Of a stretch of 64,000 nucleotides of DNA, positions 1 through 9,334 are shown piece after piece (positions within the stretch are counted from its first letter, which is position 1; each line of letters starts with the position of its first letter). Made by a program: the position numbers and the translations under genes. The notes under the pieces were generated by a model, which saw nothing but the letters and a program-made list of their open reading frames with translations, was not told the DNA's origin and searched no databases. Source of the DNA: Bacteroidales bacterium UBA5342. GTDB taxonomy: Bacteria > Bacteroidota > Bacteroidia > Bacteroidales > UBA5342. The stretch is from positions 37,410 through 101,409 of the forward strand of contig DHQI01000106.1 in NCBI GenBank assembly GCA_002408065.1, written 5' to 3'.

Positions 1-869
1 ATGTGACAGGAGTGTCTATTGGTTTAGGTAAACGTCTCTCTTGGCCCGATGACTATTTTATGCTTTACGAAGAATTGTCGTATCAACACTATGATATCTT
101 AAACTGGTATTTCCTCGGTTTTGAAACCGGAAAGTCAAATATCCTTTCATTGACTTCTACGCTTACCCGTAGTTCTATAGATAACCCCATATACACACGT
201 CGGGGCTCTACTTTCTCGGTTTCTTTGCAATTGACTCCACCCTATTCCAAGTTTAATGATGTGGATTATGCTGATAGTAGAACCACTGATGCTGAACGTT
301 ATAAATTTATTGAATATCATAAGTGGAAATTTAAAGCACAATCTTTTACGCCACTTTCTAATGATGCCAAATTGGTGTTGATGTCGCGTGCCGAATATGG
401 ATTTTTGGGCTACTATAGTAAGGATGCCCGTTCTCCTTTTGAACGATTTAATCTGGGGGGAGACGGACTTTCCGGTTATAACCTGTATGGTAGCGAGACG
501 GTAGGTCTGCGTGGATATGAAAACGGTTCTTTGACTTATTACGATTATAATAGTGAATCCGGATCTTGGGATAGCCAAGGTAACATTTATACCCGTCTTA
601 CAATGGAGTTGCGTTATCCGCTAATGCTGGAACCATCCTCTACTATTTATGCTTTAGGTTTTGTAGAAGCAGGGCGTTCTTGGGGGGATTTCCGTGACTT
701 TAACCCGTTTGAGTTGAAGCGTTCGGCCGGTGCCGGTGTGCGTATCTTCCTGCCTATGTTTGGTATGATGGGAATCGACTGGGCTTATGGTTTCGATCCT
801 GCAGAACCACGTGCCGGTTCTGGTGCTAATGGTAGTCAGTTCCATTTTATTATCGGACAGCAGTTTTAA
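1..869 (+). CDS. bamA: BamA outer-membrane assembly factor, C-terminal part (partial)
   Basis: Carboxy-terminal part (about 288 residues) of a BamA/Omp85 beta-barrel; the gene enters from the left edge, so its POTRA domains lie outside the window. BamA folds and inserts beta-barrel proteins into the outer membrane. The visible part alternates aromatic-rich amphipathic strands with polar loops, carries a GGDGLSGY...GLRGY segment in the position of the conserved BamA loop 6 region, and ends in a phenylalanine (HFIIGQQF), as the barrel's terminal strand should. An OmpH/Skp chaperone follows about 130 bp downstream, the usual neighbour in many genomes, which supports the call. The true start is not visible. 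Confidence 0.88.
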   Translation, partial: VTGVSIGLGKRLSWPDDYFMLYEELSYQHYDILNWYFLGFETGKSNILSLTSTLTRSSIDNPIYTRRGSTFSVSLQLTPPYSKFNDVDYADSRTTDAERYKFIEYHKWKFKAQSFTPLSNDAKLVLMSRAEYGFLGYYSKDARSPFERFNLGGDGLSGYNLYGSETVGLRGYENGSLTYYDYNSESGSWDSQGNIYTRLTMELRYPLMLEPSSTIYALGFVEAGRSWGDFRDFNPFELKRSAGAGVRIFLPMFGMMGIDWAYGFDPAEPRAGSGANGSQFHFIIGQQF

Positions 870-997
870 TGATTCAATGGTTCAATGGTTGAATCTATAT
901 GATTTATCAAATTTTGAGTGTTAATATATTATTTAGGCAAGGAATTTGTATTTCAAGATAGTCAATTAAAAAACATCATATTACCAATCAAAATACT

Positions 998-1513
998 ATG
1001 ATTATGAAAAAGACACTTTTAATGGCATTATTGTTAGTTTCGACTTTGATGTCAGCTCAGAAATTCGCTTTTGTAGATACAGAATATGTTTTAGGTAAAG
1101 TACCTGCCTATGAGTCTGCCCAAGATCAGTTGGATCAAGTGTCACAACGGTGGCAGCAAGAAGTTGATGCTTTGATGGAAGAGGTGAAAACCTTGTACAA
1201 AAATTATCAGAACGATTTGGTGTTTCTATCTGATGAAATGAAGGTAAAACGTGAGAATGCCATTGTTGCAAAGGAAAGTGAAGCGACAGAATTGCGTAAA
1301 AAGTATTTTGGACCGGAAGGTGAATTGTATAAAAAGCGTGAAAGTCTTATAAAACCTATACAGGACGAGGTTTATAATGCTGTGAAAGAGGTGGCTCAGG
1401 ATGGTGGTTATGCCGTTATATACGATAAATCATCAGCTATGAGCGTGGTATACGCAGCTCCAGCACTTGACGTTAGTGAACAGGTCGTGGAGAAATTAGG
1501 CTATGTTGAATAA
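998..1513 (+). CDS. OmpH/Skp family periplasmic chaperone
   Basis: 171-residue exported protein of the OmpH/Skp family, which holds unfolded outer-membrane proteins in the periplasm before BamA inserts them. It has a hydrophobic signal peptide ending near MSAQ (about residues 1-21), then KFAFVDTEYVLGKVPAY, typical of the family start, then a charged helical coiled-coil arm (about 45-125) and a beta core ending in VVEKLGYVE. Length is normal. Two in-frame ATGs (998 and 1004) both give a plausible signal peptide; the second gives MKKTLLM. It sits directly behind bamA. A hairpin followed by T residues at 1551-1583 ends the unit. Confidence 0.9.
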   Translation: MIMKKTLLMALLLVSTLMSAQKFAFVDTEYVLGKVPAYESAQDQLDQVSQRWQQEVDALMEEVKTLYKNYQNDLVFLSDEMKVKRENAIVAKESEATELRKKYFGPEGELYKKRESLIKPIQDEVYNAVKEVAQDGGYAVIYDKSSAMSVVYAAPALDVSEQVVEKLGYVE

Positions 1514-1550
1514 GTGAAAATGAATTTTGAATCTTGGATTCTAACTATTG

Positions 1551-1583
1551 AAAGCCGGTGCTAAAAAGTGTCGGCTTTTTTCT
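1551..1583 (+). terminator. Intrinsic terminator after ompH
   Basis: Arms AAAGCCG (1551-1557) and CGGCTTT (1572-1578) are perfect complements and run into a T-rich tract. The hairpin also argues against a cobQ start at the TTG of 1548, since that would place coding sequence inside the terminator. Confidence 0.7.
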
Positions 1584-1592
1584 TACCTTATC

Positions 1593-3077
1593 ATGATGAA
1601 AAGAATAAACCCTATCATGTTTGTCGGCACAGGCTCTGATGTAGGGAAAAGTGTGATAGCTGCAGCCTTTGGACGTATTTTGAAACAAGATGGCTACTCA
1701 CCAGCTCCTTTTAAAGCACAGAATATGGCTCTTAACAGCTACGTGACAGCTGATGGAGGAGAAATGGGCAGAGCTCAGGTGGTGCAGGCTGAGGCTTGCG
1801 GTGTATCCTGCCATACGGATATGAACCCGGTCTTGCTAAAACCCAATACAGACAAAACAGCGCAAGTTATTCTAAATGGAAAACCCATTGGTAACTATTC
1901 TGCCGATCGATATTTCAAGGGCGAAGGTAAAGCGCTGTTATTTCCAGAAGTCCTGAAAGCTTTTGACCGTTTGGCAGAATGTTATAGCCCTATTGTTGTG
2001 GAAGGCGCAGGTAGCATTTCGGAGCTTAATCTAAAAGACAACGACATTGTTAATATGCCGATAGCTGTGGCTAAGAATGCCTCTGCTTTTTTAGTCGCAG
2101 ATATTGATAAAGGAGGCGTATTTGCTAGTGTTTACGGTACAATTGCCTTGCTGGATGAAGAAGAGAAAAGTCAAATAAAAGGCATTATCATTAATAAATT
2201 TAGAGGTGATATTTCATTATTTACCGAAGGGAAAACGATTATTGAAAATTTAACCGGAGTTCCGGTGCTTGGTGTTATTCCAGCTTTTCAGGATATTTAT
2301 ATCGAAGAAGAAGATAATATTGCTAAATCCATTCAACACCAGAAAATAGCTCTGAAAGGGAAAGTAAACATTGCTGTGGTATTGCTCCGTCGGATGTCCA
2401 ACTTTACCGATTTCAATCGCTTAGAGCATGATGGTCGTGTTAACCTTTTTTATAGCCATAATGCGGAGGAAATAGCCGGAGCGGATATTATTATTATACC
2501 CGGCACCAAAAGTACGATTAGTGACTTGTTGGAATTGAGAAGAAACGGCATAGCTTCTGAGATAAAAGACCAAGCAAAGGCAGGAAAAATGGTTATAGGT
2601 ATTTGTGGTGGCTACCAGATGATGGGCGAAATGTTATGTGATCCGCACCAAGTCGAAGGTCAGGTAGAAGAGTTGCCGGGATTGGGTATATTACCGATGA
2701 AAACAATCGTAGAGGAAGAAAAATATACGGCGCAAACAAGCTTTAATTATAAAGGATTAGGCATGTGCAAAGGTTATGAAATTCATATGGGAAAACCTGA
2801 ATTTACCGCTGCTATAAATCCGTTAAATCAAATTGAAACTGGGGATAACGAAGGGGTTTGGTTTTCCGAAAAATGCTGGGGGAGTTATATGCATGGTATT
2901 TTTGATAATGACGTGGTTATTGACGACTTACTTTCTGGTTTTGATGTTGAGAAACGACTTTCTATGGATTACGATGCCTTCAAAGAGAAACAATACAATA
3001 AGCTGGCCGCACACGTGAGGGAGAGTGTGGATATGGATTTGTTTTATGAGTTGGTAGCGCCAACAGTGTCGCTATAA
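1593..3077 (+). CDS. cobQ: Cobyric acid synthase
   Basis: Amidates the corrin ring to make cobyric acid (adenosylcobalamin pathway), using ATP and glutamine in the cytoplasm. The N-terminal dethiobiotin-synthetase-like domain opens with FVGTGSDVGKSVIAAAFGR (P-loop) followed by KAQNMALNSYVT. The C-terminal glutamine amidotransferase domain has GICGGYQMMG with the nucleophile cysteine, and a late SYMHGIFDN histidine segment. I take the ATG at 1593 (MMKRINPIMFVG) rather than the upstream TTG at 1548, because 1551-1583 forms a terminator hairpin. No other cobalamin gene is visible nearby. The last five codons and the stop lie inside a REP-like palindrome (3061-3102). Confidence 0.93.
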   Translation: MMKRINPIMFVGTGSDVGKSVIAAAFGRILKQDGYSPAPFKAQNMALNSYVTADGGEMGRAQVVQAEACGVSCHTDMNPVLLKPNTDKTAQVILNGKPIGNYSADRYFKGEGKALLFPEVLKAFDRLAECYSPIVVEGAGSISELNLKDNDIVNMPIAVAKNASAFLVADIDKGGVFASVYGTIALLDEEEKSQIKGIIINKFRGDISLFTEGKTIIENLTGVPVLGVIPAFQDIYIEEEDNIAKSIQHQKIALKGKVNIAVVLLRRMSNFTDFNRLEHDGRVNLFYSHNAEEIAGADIIIIPGTKSTISDLLELRRNGIASEIKDQAKAGKMVIGICGGYQMMGEMLCDPHQVEGQVEELPGLGILPMKTIVEEEKYTAQTSFNYKGLGMCKGYEIHMGKPEFTAAINPLNQIETGDNEGVWFSEKCWGSYMHGIFDNDVVIDDLLSGFDVEKRLSMDYDAFKEKQYNKLAAHVRESVDMDLFYELVAPTVSL

Positions 3078-3102
3078 GACGAAAAAAATAGCGACGCTGT
3101 TG
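3061..3102 (+). repeat. REP-like 42-nt palindrome, copy 1 (right-facing)
   Basis: Arms CAACAGTGTCGCTAT (3061-3075) and ATAGCGACGCTGTTG (3088-3102) pair with one G-T wobble around a 12-nt loop containing AGACGA. It overlaps the end of cobQ. In reverse complement, the element at 3805-3846 has the same length and matches at 36 of 42 positions by hand alignment. The two copies bracket the RAYT gene in opposite orientation. Confidence 0.85.
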
Positions 3103-3115
3103 ATTATTAGGCGAA

Positions 3116-3724
3116 CTATATAATAAGATATTGTTTTGCGACCTCTTTATTTACCAGAGTTCCATGTCTCAATCCTGCATAGTCTTTTGCTGAAGAATAG
3201 GGCCAATCAGTACATTTATTAACTAAACCTGCCTTAACCGGGTTATTGTGAATGTACTTAAAGCAGGTTTGCGGATATTGTTTTTTTTGAATTTCAGGAT
3301 AGGAAACGGTGCCAAACAATGTGTTATAATAAGATGGACTAATGTCTTCAGATGTCGTTAGGCATATTGCTTTAGTCCTTTCCCGGATTAGTTTGCCGCT
3401 CCTATCTTCCTGTTTGTTGATAGCATTTGTATATGAGCGCAGCATTATACCTATCGAATCATTAAGATTTCTTTGTTTGTTACCTGTATTTCTTGCCTTA
3501 TTGTTCTTGTTAAGGTAAGCGGTAGAATGTGAAAGATGATTTACCTTAAGCATAAGGTGAAAATGGTTAGGCATCAGACAGTAGGCTATAATATCAGCGA
3601 AAGGTATAATATATTGTCTTATTTTTTTTAGAAAAAAGAGATAATTGGCATTGGTGAAGAATGTTTTTTCGTGATTATTCCCTTGATTGTATACGTGGTA
3701 GAGGTGGCCTGTTTCGAATTTCAT
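3116..3724 (-). CDS. REP-associated tyrosine transposase (Y1/HUH, RAYT)
   Basis: 202-residue IS200/IS605-like single-strand endonuclease. MKFETGHLYHVYNQGNNHEKTFF at the start and AYCLMPNHFHLMLKV carry the HUH motif (HFH). A tyrosine in RSYTNAINK, followed by a GKLIRERTKA segment, is the likely catalytic residue. The C-terminal KYIHNNPVKAGLV and WPYSSAKDY blocks are typical of RAYTs rather than of classical IS200 TnpA. Upstream, a perfect 17-bp-arm hairpin and a half-copy lie between this gene and the divergent metF. The reading frame is intact, so activity is possible. Confidence 0.88.
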   Translation of the reverse strand: MKFETGHLYHVYNQGNNHEKTFFTNANYLFFLKKIRQYIIPFADIIAYCLMPNHFHLMLKVNHLSHSTAYLNKNNKARNTGNKQRNLNDSIGIMLRSYTNAINKQEDRSGKLIRERTKAICLTTSEDISPSYYNTLFGTVSYPEIQKKQYPQTCFKYIHNNPVKAGLVNKCTDWPYSSAKDYAGLRHGTLVNKEVAKQYLII

Positions 3725-3777
3725 AGAACAAAGTTGAATAAAATGAAGCTAAATGTCAAATGTAAGTGTCAATTTTT

Positions 3778-3794
3778 CAACAGTGTCGATATTA
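3778..3794 (+). repeat. REP-like half-element
   Basis: CAACAGTGTCGATATTA, the same arm as the palindrome beginning at 3805, in direct orientation 27 bp upstream of it and with no partner arm of its own. It looks like a remnant or an accessory recognition site for the RAYT. Confidence 0.7.
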
Positions 3795-3803
3795 CCGACG
3801 ATA

Positions 3804-3847
3804 CCAACAGTGTCGATATTTATGTCGTCTAATATCGACACTGTTGG
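3804..3847 (-). repeat. REP-like 42-nt palindrome, copy 2 (left-facing)
   Basis: Perfect 17-nt arms, CCAACAGTGTCGATATT (3804-3820) and its complement (3831-3847), around a 10-nt loop with GTCGTCT. The stem can extend outward (GACGAT-ACC against GGTAATCGTC) with one bulge, to about 3797-3855. Read on the minus strand it aligns with copy 1, including an A-T to C-G compensatory change in the stem. It lies in the metF upstream region. Confidence 0.85.
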
Positions 3848-3901
3848 TAATCGTCATCTCCCATCTTTTTCGTACATTTGCGCTTCGAAAAAAAATGAAC
3901 A

Positions 3902-4855
3902 ATGACAAGAGTAATAGACCACATAAAAAACGCTAAATCACCTATCTTCTCGTTTGAAATTCTACCTCCGCTACGTGGTAACGGAATGGATACGGTAATG
4001 AAGAATATTGAGACTTTGCGTGAGTTTGATCCTAAGTATATTAATATTACCACTCACCGTAGTGAGTACGAATACAAAACCACTCGGGAGGGCTTATATG
4101 AAAAAGTGGCGATTCGTAAACGCCCCGGAACTATTGCTGTGGCAGCTGCGGTGAAGTCGACTTTCAATATATCGGTAGTGCCGCATATGTTGTGTAGTGG
4201 TTTTAGCAAGGACGAAACGGAGTACGCCTTGATGGATCTTAACTATTTGGGCATTTATGATCTCCTGTTATTACGTGGCGATAAAGCTAAGCACGAGGCT
4301 AGTTTTATTCCGGACCCTGCGGGGCATAGTCATGCTACTGAGCTGCAAGCGCAGGTGAATGATTGGAACAAAGGACAACTGCTTGATGGTGCGTCGATGA
4401 AAATCAATCAGCCTTTTTCTTATGCTGTAGCAGGGTATCCAGAGAAGCACGAAGAGGCGCCTAACATGGCTTCTGATCTGAAATATTTGAAGCAAAAAGT
4501 AGATAACGGTGCAGAATACGTCATCACTCAGATGTTTTTTGATAATCAGAAATACTATGATTTTGTCAATTTATGTCGTGAGAATGATATTAATGTACCT
4601 ATTATTCCGGGAATTAAACCCATTACTCTGATGAATCAGATGACCGTTTTGCCTAAAATATTTAGTACCGTACTGCCCGAAGATCTTGTTTCGGCTTTGA
4701 GTAAATGTACCGATAATGATCAAGCCAAACAGGTGGGCGTTGAATGGTGTACTATGCAGGCTAAAGATTTAGCGGCGCATGGTGTGCCTAATATTCACCT
4801 TTACAGTATGATGGCCACTAAGAGTTGTGCTGCTGTAGCTAAAGAGGTGTTTTAA
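3902..4855 (+). CDS. metF: Methylenetetrahydrofolate reductase
   Basis: Reduces 5,10-methylene-THF to 5-methyl-THF, the methyl donor for methionine synthesis; FAD enzyme with a TIM-barrel fold. IFSFEILPPLRGNGMD at the start, INITTHRSEYEY, the LLLRGDKAKH segment and the AVAGYPEKHEEAPN block are family hallmarks; YVITQMFFDNQKYYDF follows. Length (317) is normal. A candidate -7 box TACATTTG stands at 3873-3880, just downstream of the REP palindrome; I did not find a clear -33 partner. Cobalamin-linked cobQ is nearby, but on the far side of the RAYT block. Confidence 0.94.
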   Translation: MTRVIDHIKNAKSPIFSFEILPPLRGNGMDTVMKNIETLREFDPKYINITTHRSEYEYKTTREGLYEKVAIRKRPGTIAVAAAVKSTFNISVVPHMLCSGFSKDETEYALMDLNYLGIYDLLLLRGDKAKHEASFIPDPAGHSHATELQAQVNDWNKGQLLDGASMKINQPFSYAVAGYPEKHEEAPNMASDLKYLKQKVDNGAEYVITQMFFDNQKYYDFVNLCRENDINVPIIPGIKPITLMNQMTVLPKIFSTVLPEDLVSALSKCTDNDQAKQVGVEWCTMQAKDLAAHGVPNIHLYSMMATKSCAAVAKEVF

Positions 4856-4856
4856 A

Positions 4857-4951
4857 ATTACGAATTACGAATTTCAAATTACAAATTACGAATTTCAAAT
4901 TGGAGCAGTGAGTTTCCAATTTCCAATTACAAATTTCCAATTTCAAATATA
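4857..4951. repeat. Word-repeat spacer before proS
   Basis: AT-rich spacer built of repeated short words (AATTACGAATT, AATTTCAAATT, TTTCCAATT variants) running right up to the proS ATG. Comparable spacers occur before many genes in this window. Confidence 0.7.
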
Positions 4952-6424
4952 ATGGCAAAGATAACTTCACGTGAAAAAGATTATTCACAGTGGTATGTGG
5001 ATTTAGTGAAAGAAGCAGGTTTGGCTGAGAACTCAGCGGTACGTGGTTGTATGGTAATTAAGCCCTACGGTTATGCAATCTGGGAAAAAATGCAGGCTCA
5101 GTTGGATAAGATGTTCAAAGAGACAGGTCATGAAAATGCTTATTTTCCACTGTTTATTCCTAAATCTTATTTGAGTAAAGAAGCTGACCACGTAGAAGGT
5201 TTTGCAAAAGAATGTGCTGTGGTAACCCACTACCGTTTGAAAAATGATCCTGACGGGAAAGGTGTGGTGGTGGATCCTGATGCGCGTTTGGAAGAGGAGT
5301 TGATTGTACGTCCTACTTCTGAGACCATTATCTGGAATACCTACAAAGGCTGGATTCAGTCTTACCGTGACTTGCCGATCAAGTGTAACCAATGGGCTAA
5401 TGTGGTGCGTTGGGAAATGCGTACGCGTCTTTTCTTACGTACAGCGGAATTCTTGTGGCAGGAGGGGCATACAGCACATGCTACTAAGCAAGAAGCTATC
5501 GACGAAACGGTACAGATGATTAACGTTTACGGCGAATTTGCCGAAAAATATATGGCCGTTCCGGTAGTGAAAGGGGTGAAAAGTGCCAGCGAACGTTTTG
5601 CCGGTGCATTGGATACTTACACCATAGAGGCCTTGATGCAGGATGGAAAAGCATTGCAGAGTGGTACCTCTCACTTTTTAGGTCAGAACTTTGCCAAAGC
5701 TTTCGATGTGCAATTTGCCAATAAAGAAGGTAAATTGGATTATGTTTGGGCTTCGTCTTGGGGTGTTTCTACCCGCTTAATGGGGGCGCTTATAATGGCT
5801 CACTCTGACGACCACGGTTTGGTATTACCTCCTAAATTGGCGCCTTACCAAGTGGTGATTGTGCCTATTTACCGCAACGAAGAGCAGTTAGCTGCTGTAC
5901 GCGAAAAGGTGGACGTTATTATGGAAAAATTGCGTGCTAAAGGTATTTCTGTTCGTTTTGATGATAGTGATGCAAAAAAGCCGGGATGGAAATTTGCTGA
6001 ATATGAATTGAAAGGGGTACCTGTTCGCTTGGGAATGGGACCACGCGATTGTGAAAATGGAACCGTAGAAGTGGCACGTCGCGATACCTTAACCAAAGAG
6101 GTGGTTGAGCTTGACGGTGTCGATGCTTATATCGAGGACTTGTTGGAAAAGATTCAGGACAACATCTTCCAGAAAGCATTAGATTTCCGTGCTGAGAAAA
6201 CGACTGAGGTGAACTCTTGGGAGGAATTCAAAACCGTGCTTGAAGAAAAAGGTGGTTTCCTTTCAGCGCACTGGGATGGCACCGAAGAGACCGAAGAAGC
6301 CATTAAGAATGAAACAAAAGCCACGGTTCGTTGTATTCCATTAGATGCAAAAGAAGAAGAAGGTGTTTGTGTCTATTCAGGCAAACCATCTACTAAACGC
6401 GTGCTTTTTGCCAAAGCGTATTAA
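4952..6424 (+). CDS. proS: Prolyl-tRNA synthetase (archaeal/eukaryotic-like type)
   Basis: Class II synthetase charging tRNA-Pro. The 490-residue length and absence of the bacterial editing insertion mark the short archaeal-type ProRS found in Bacteroidota. Visible blocks: [43 protein letters not shown] (motif 2 region), [30 protein letters not shown], and the anticodon-binding domain from about residue 300. The C-terminus ends in the family-typical hydrophobic-Tyr tail (VLFAKAY). A terminator hairpin follows at 6470-6506. Confidence 0.95.
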   Translation: MAKITSREKDYSQWYVDLVKEAGLAENSAVRGCMVIKPYGYAIWEKMQAQLDKMFKETGHENAYFPLFIPKSYLSKEADHVEGFAKECAVVTHYRLKNDPDGKGVVVDPDARLEEELIVRPTSETIIWNTYKGWIQSYRDLPIKCNQWANVVRWEMRTRLFLRTAEFLWQEGHTAHATKQEAIDETVQMINVYGEFAEKYMAVPVVKGVKSASERFAGALDTYTIEALMQDGKALQSGTSHFLGQNFAKAFDVQFANKEGKLDYVWASSWGVSTRLMGALIMAHSDDHGLVLPPKLAPYQVVIVPIYRNEEQLAAVREKVDVIMEKLRAKGISVRFDDSDAKKPGWKFAEYELKGVPVRLGMGPRDCENGTVEVARRDTLTKEVVELDGVDAYIEDLLEKIQDNIFQKALDFRAEKTTEVNSWEEFKTVLEEKGGFLSAHWDGTEETEEAIKNETKATVRCIPLDAKEEEGVCVYSGKPSTKRVLFAKAY

Positions 6425-6469
6425 TTCATAATATTGGAATTCAAAATTCCGGATTGTTATTTATAGAAT

Positions 6470-6506
6470 AAAGCCTCGTCTCATTTATTTGGGATGAGGC
6501 TTTTTT
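6470..6506 (+). terminator. Intrinsic terminator after proS
   Basis: Stem AAAGCCTCGTCTC (6470-6482) against GGGATGAGGCTTT (6491-6503), with two G-U pairs, followed by a T run. Confidence 0.7.
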
Positions 6507-6709
6507 CATGCAAAAACAATTAGGCTTGTCCGTTTTCCATCTTTTTATAAGTGTTTGTTTGTGTGCGAAATGTAAAATGGACTTTGCAATGATGTGTGAT
6601 AAATGTCGCTTATGTATAGCAATTAATGATGATTTTGTTTTTATAATTGGAACAAAAAAGGAGTTTTCGTGTTTATGACCTAATGTATTATTAGGTAATA
6701 AATATAAAA

Positions 6710-9334
6710 ATGGAAAATAAGACAAATGCTGAAGTGTATGCTTTTGAGAACAAGGAATGGATTGATTCTCTCGAGTACATCATACGCAATGAAGATCCTG
6801 ATCGTGTACAGGACTTGCTGGAACGACTGCTTAATCACGCTCAAAAGAAAGGCATTTCATCGCTCTTAAAAATTAACACACCATATTTGAACACTGTCTC
6901 TGTTCAAGATGAAATACCCTATCCCGGTAATAAAGAAATCGAAGAAAAAATTGAAAATATTATACGCTGGAATGCCATGTCTATGGTGGTGAAGGCTAAT
7001 AAGAAATCGGATGGCATCGGAGGGCATATTTCGTCTTTTGCCTCGAGTGCCTCACTTTATGAGGTTGGATTTAACCATTTTTTTCGAGGATCTGACGGTG
7101 AGCATCCTGGCGACATGGTCTATTTTCAGGGGCATACCGCTCCGGGAATGTATTCACGTTCCTTTTTAGAAGGGCGTCTGACTGAGGAGCGGTTAAAAAA
7201 TTTCCGTCGTGAGCTAGAATCGGGGGGAGGGCTTTCATCCTATCCTCACCCACGTTTAATGCCCGATTATTGGCAGTTTCCTACAGTGTCGATGGGTATT
7301 GGCCCGATTGGTGCTATTTATCAGGCACGTTTCCGTAAATATTTGGAAAACCATAAACTACTTCCGGAGTCAGATCAAAAGATATGGGCTTTTTTAGGCG
7401 ATGGTGAGATGGATGAACCCGAAGCAATGGGAGCGATAAATCTAGCACCACGTGAAAAGCTGGATAATCTCATTTTTGTGATTAACTGTAATTTACAGCG
7501 CTTGGATGGTCCGGTGCGTGGTAACGGATCAGTTGTTCAGGAATTAGAAAGTGCTTTTAAAGGCGCTGGATGGAATGTAATCAAAGTACTCAATAGTGGT
7601 GCTTGGGATGAACTATTGGCAAAAGACAGCACCGGAATTTTGGCTAAGCGTTTGGGCGAACTGGTGGATGGAGAACGCCAGAAACTGTCGATAAGTGATG
7701 GTAAATATATACGGGAATATTTCTTTGGTAAATATCCTGAGTTATTGGAGTTGGTAAAAGAGAAGTCTGACAAGGAACTAGAAGGTCTGGGACGTGGTGG
7801 TCATGATGTTCAAAAGATTTACAATGCATATCATAAAGCCTTTAATCACAAAGAGCAGCCAAGCGTTGTTTTAGCACAAACCATTAAAGGTTACGGCATG
7901 GGAGATGCCGGAGAAGCTCGCAATGTGGCACATCAGCAAAAAAAACTCAATGAAGATCAGATGATGGTTTTCCGTGACCGTTTCAATTTACCATTTACCG
8001 ATGAAGAAGTGAAAAGCATACCGCTCTTTAAATTTCCGAAAGAGAGCCAGGAAATGAAGTATCTCCAGAGCCACAGGGAGAAATTAGGGGGGTATCTTCC
8101 CAAACGAAAAGTGGAGGCTGAAGCTATAACAATGCCGGCAGCTAAGATTTTCGAGGCCTTTTATAAGGGGTCGAACGATAAAGTGGTACCGACAACTGCT
8201 GTTGCAGTAAAAATAATGACTGATTTATTGAGTGATAAGAATACCAAAGATTTGGTCGTACCTATTGTTCCTGATGAGTCCCGTACTTTTGGTATGGATG
8301 CCTTGTTTCGTCAGGTAGGCATTTATGCACCTCATGGACAGAAATATGAGCCCGTGGATAGTAAGAATTTCTTGTATTATAAAGAAGCTCAGAATGGTGC
8401 TATTCTGGAAGAAGGCATCACAGAGGCTGGTTCTATGTCTTCCTTTATTGCTGCAGGTTCTGCCTATGCAAATCACGGTGTTAACACGATACCTTTTTTT
8501 ATTTTTTACTCGATGTTTGGTTTTCAGCGTATAGGTGATTTTGCTTGGGCTGCGGCTGATACCCGGACCAAAGGTTTTATGATTGGAGCTACTTCGGGGC
8601 GCACAACATTAGCCGGAGAGGGACTTCAGCATCAGGATGGACATAGTCATTTATATGCTCTATCCATACCCGGACTTCGTGCTTATGATCCCGCTTTTGC
8701 TTATGAATTGGCCGTTATTTTCGAAGATGGTCTGAAGCGTATGTATGTCGATGGTGATGAGAATTTTTACTACATCACGGTGATGAATGATAAATATCCT
8801 ATGCCTGCCATGCCTGAAGGGGTAAAAGAAGGTATTATCAATGGAATGTACCAATTTTCTGCGGCTAAGAAAAATGAGCATAATCTAAATCTTTATGGTA
8901 GCGGTGCTATCATGAATGAAGTGTTGAAAGCCTCCGAGATTTTGAAAAAGGATTATGGTGTGGAGGCCAATATATGGAGTATTACCAGTTATAAGGCTTT
9001 GTATGATAATGCTAATGAAGTAGAAGCATCTAATTTGTTCGGAGGTAAAAAACAGAAGAATTTTATAGAACAATCTCTGGGAGATAAGGAAGGCTTGCAC
9101 ATTTGTGCATCTGATTATGTAAAAGCGATGCCTTTGTCTATAGCTAAATGGTTTAAAGGAGAGTTTACAGCTTTAGGAACTGATGGCTTTGGAATGAGTG
9201 AGAGCCGCGAGTCATTACGTGATTATTTTCAGGTAGATGCTAAACATATTGTAGACGCTGCTTTAAATCACTTGAAAGGGAAGGGTGTAAAAGTTGAAAA
9301 CAAAAGAAATAATAAAGTAAAATCAAATGCATAA
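6710..9334 (+). CDS. aceE: Pyruvate dehydrogenase E1 component, homodimeric type
   Basis: Thiamine-diphosphate enzyme that decarboxylates pyruvate and acetylates the lipoyl groups of E2. At 874 residues it is the single-chain AceE form, not the alpha/beta form. IGGHISSFASSASLYEVG and HPGDMVYFQGHTAPGMY near the N-terminus, the ThDP motif GDGEMDEPEAMGAIN ... NCNLQRLDGPVRGN around residues 230-265, and TIKGYGMG are clear. The stop overlaps the start of aceF by 8 nt, so the two are translationally linked; lpd follows, giving a complete aceE-aceF-lpd operon. A gap of about 200 bp upstream should hold its promoter. Confidence 0.95.
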   Translation: MENKTNAEVYAFENKEWIDSLEYIIRNEDPDRVQDLLERLLNHAQKKGISSLLKINTPYLNTVSVQDEIPYPGNKEIEEKIENIIRWNAMSMVVKANKKSDGIGGHISSFASSASLYEVGFNHFFRGSDGEHPGDMVYFQGHTAPGMYSRSFLEGRLTEERLKNFRRELESGGGLSSYPHPRLMPDYWQFPTVSMGIGPIGAIYQARFRKYLENHKLLPESDQKIWAFLGDGEMDEPEAMGAINLAPREKLDNLIFVINCNLQRLDGPVRGNGSVVQELESAFKGAGWNVIKVLNSGAWDELLAKDSTGILAKRLGELVDGERQKLSISDGKYIREYFFGKYPELLELVKEKSDKELEGLGRGGHDVQKIYNAYHKAFNHKEQPSVVLAQTIKGYGMGDAGEARNVAHQQKKLNEDQMMVFRDRFNLPFTDEEVKSIPLFKFPKESQEMKYLQSHREKLGGYLPKRKVEAEAITMPAAKIFEAFYKGSNDKVVPTTAVAVKIMTDLLSDKNTKDLVVPIVPDESRTFGMDALFRQVGIYAPHGQKYEPVDSKNFLYYKEAQNGAILEEGITEAGSMSSFIAAGSAYANHGVNTIPFFIFYSMFGFQRIGDFAWAAADTRTKGFMIGATSGRTTLAGEGLQHQDGHSHLYALSIPGLRAYDPAFAYELAVIFEDGLKRMYVDGDENFYYITVMNDKYPMPAMPEGVKEGIINGMYQFSAAKKNEHNLNLYGSGAIMNEVLKASEILKKDYGVEANIWSITSYKALYDNANEVEASNLFGGKKQKNFIEQSLGDKEGLHICASDYVKAMPLSIAKWFKGEFTALGTDGFGMSESRESLRDYFQVDAKHIVDAALNHLKGKGVKVENKRNNKVKSNA

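Larger units (their letters stand above)
3061..3846 (-). mobile_element. RAYT gene with flanking inverted REP-like palindromes
   Basis: A REP-associated tyrosine transposase gene (3116-3724, minus strand) lies between two oppositely oriented 42-nt palindromes (3061-3102 and 3805-3846), with a half-copy at 3778-3794. In RAYT systems the enzyme acts on REP hairpins dispersed by single-strand transposition, so this block is either the source locus of such an element or a domesticated copy. No target-site duplication was recognised. Confidence 0.7.

Noticed and set aside
1548..1592. Upstream TTG start for cobQ
   Set aside because: The added 15 codons overlap a terminator hairpin, and the family start aligns with ATG 1593.
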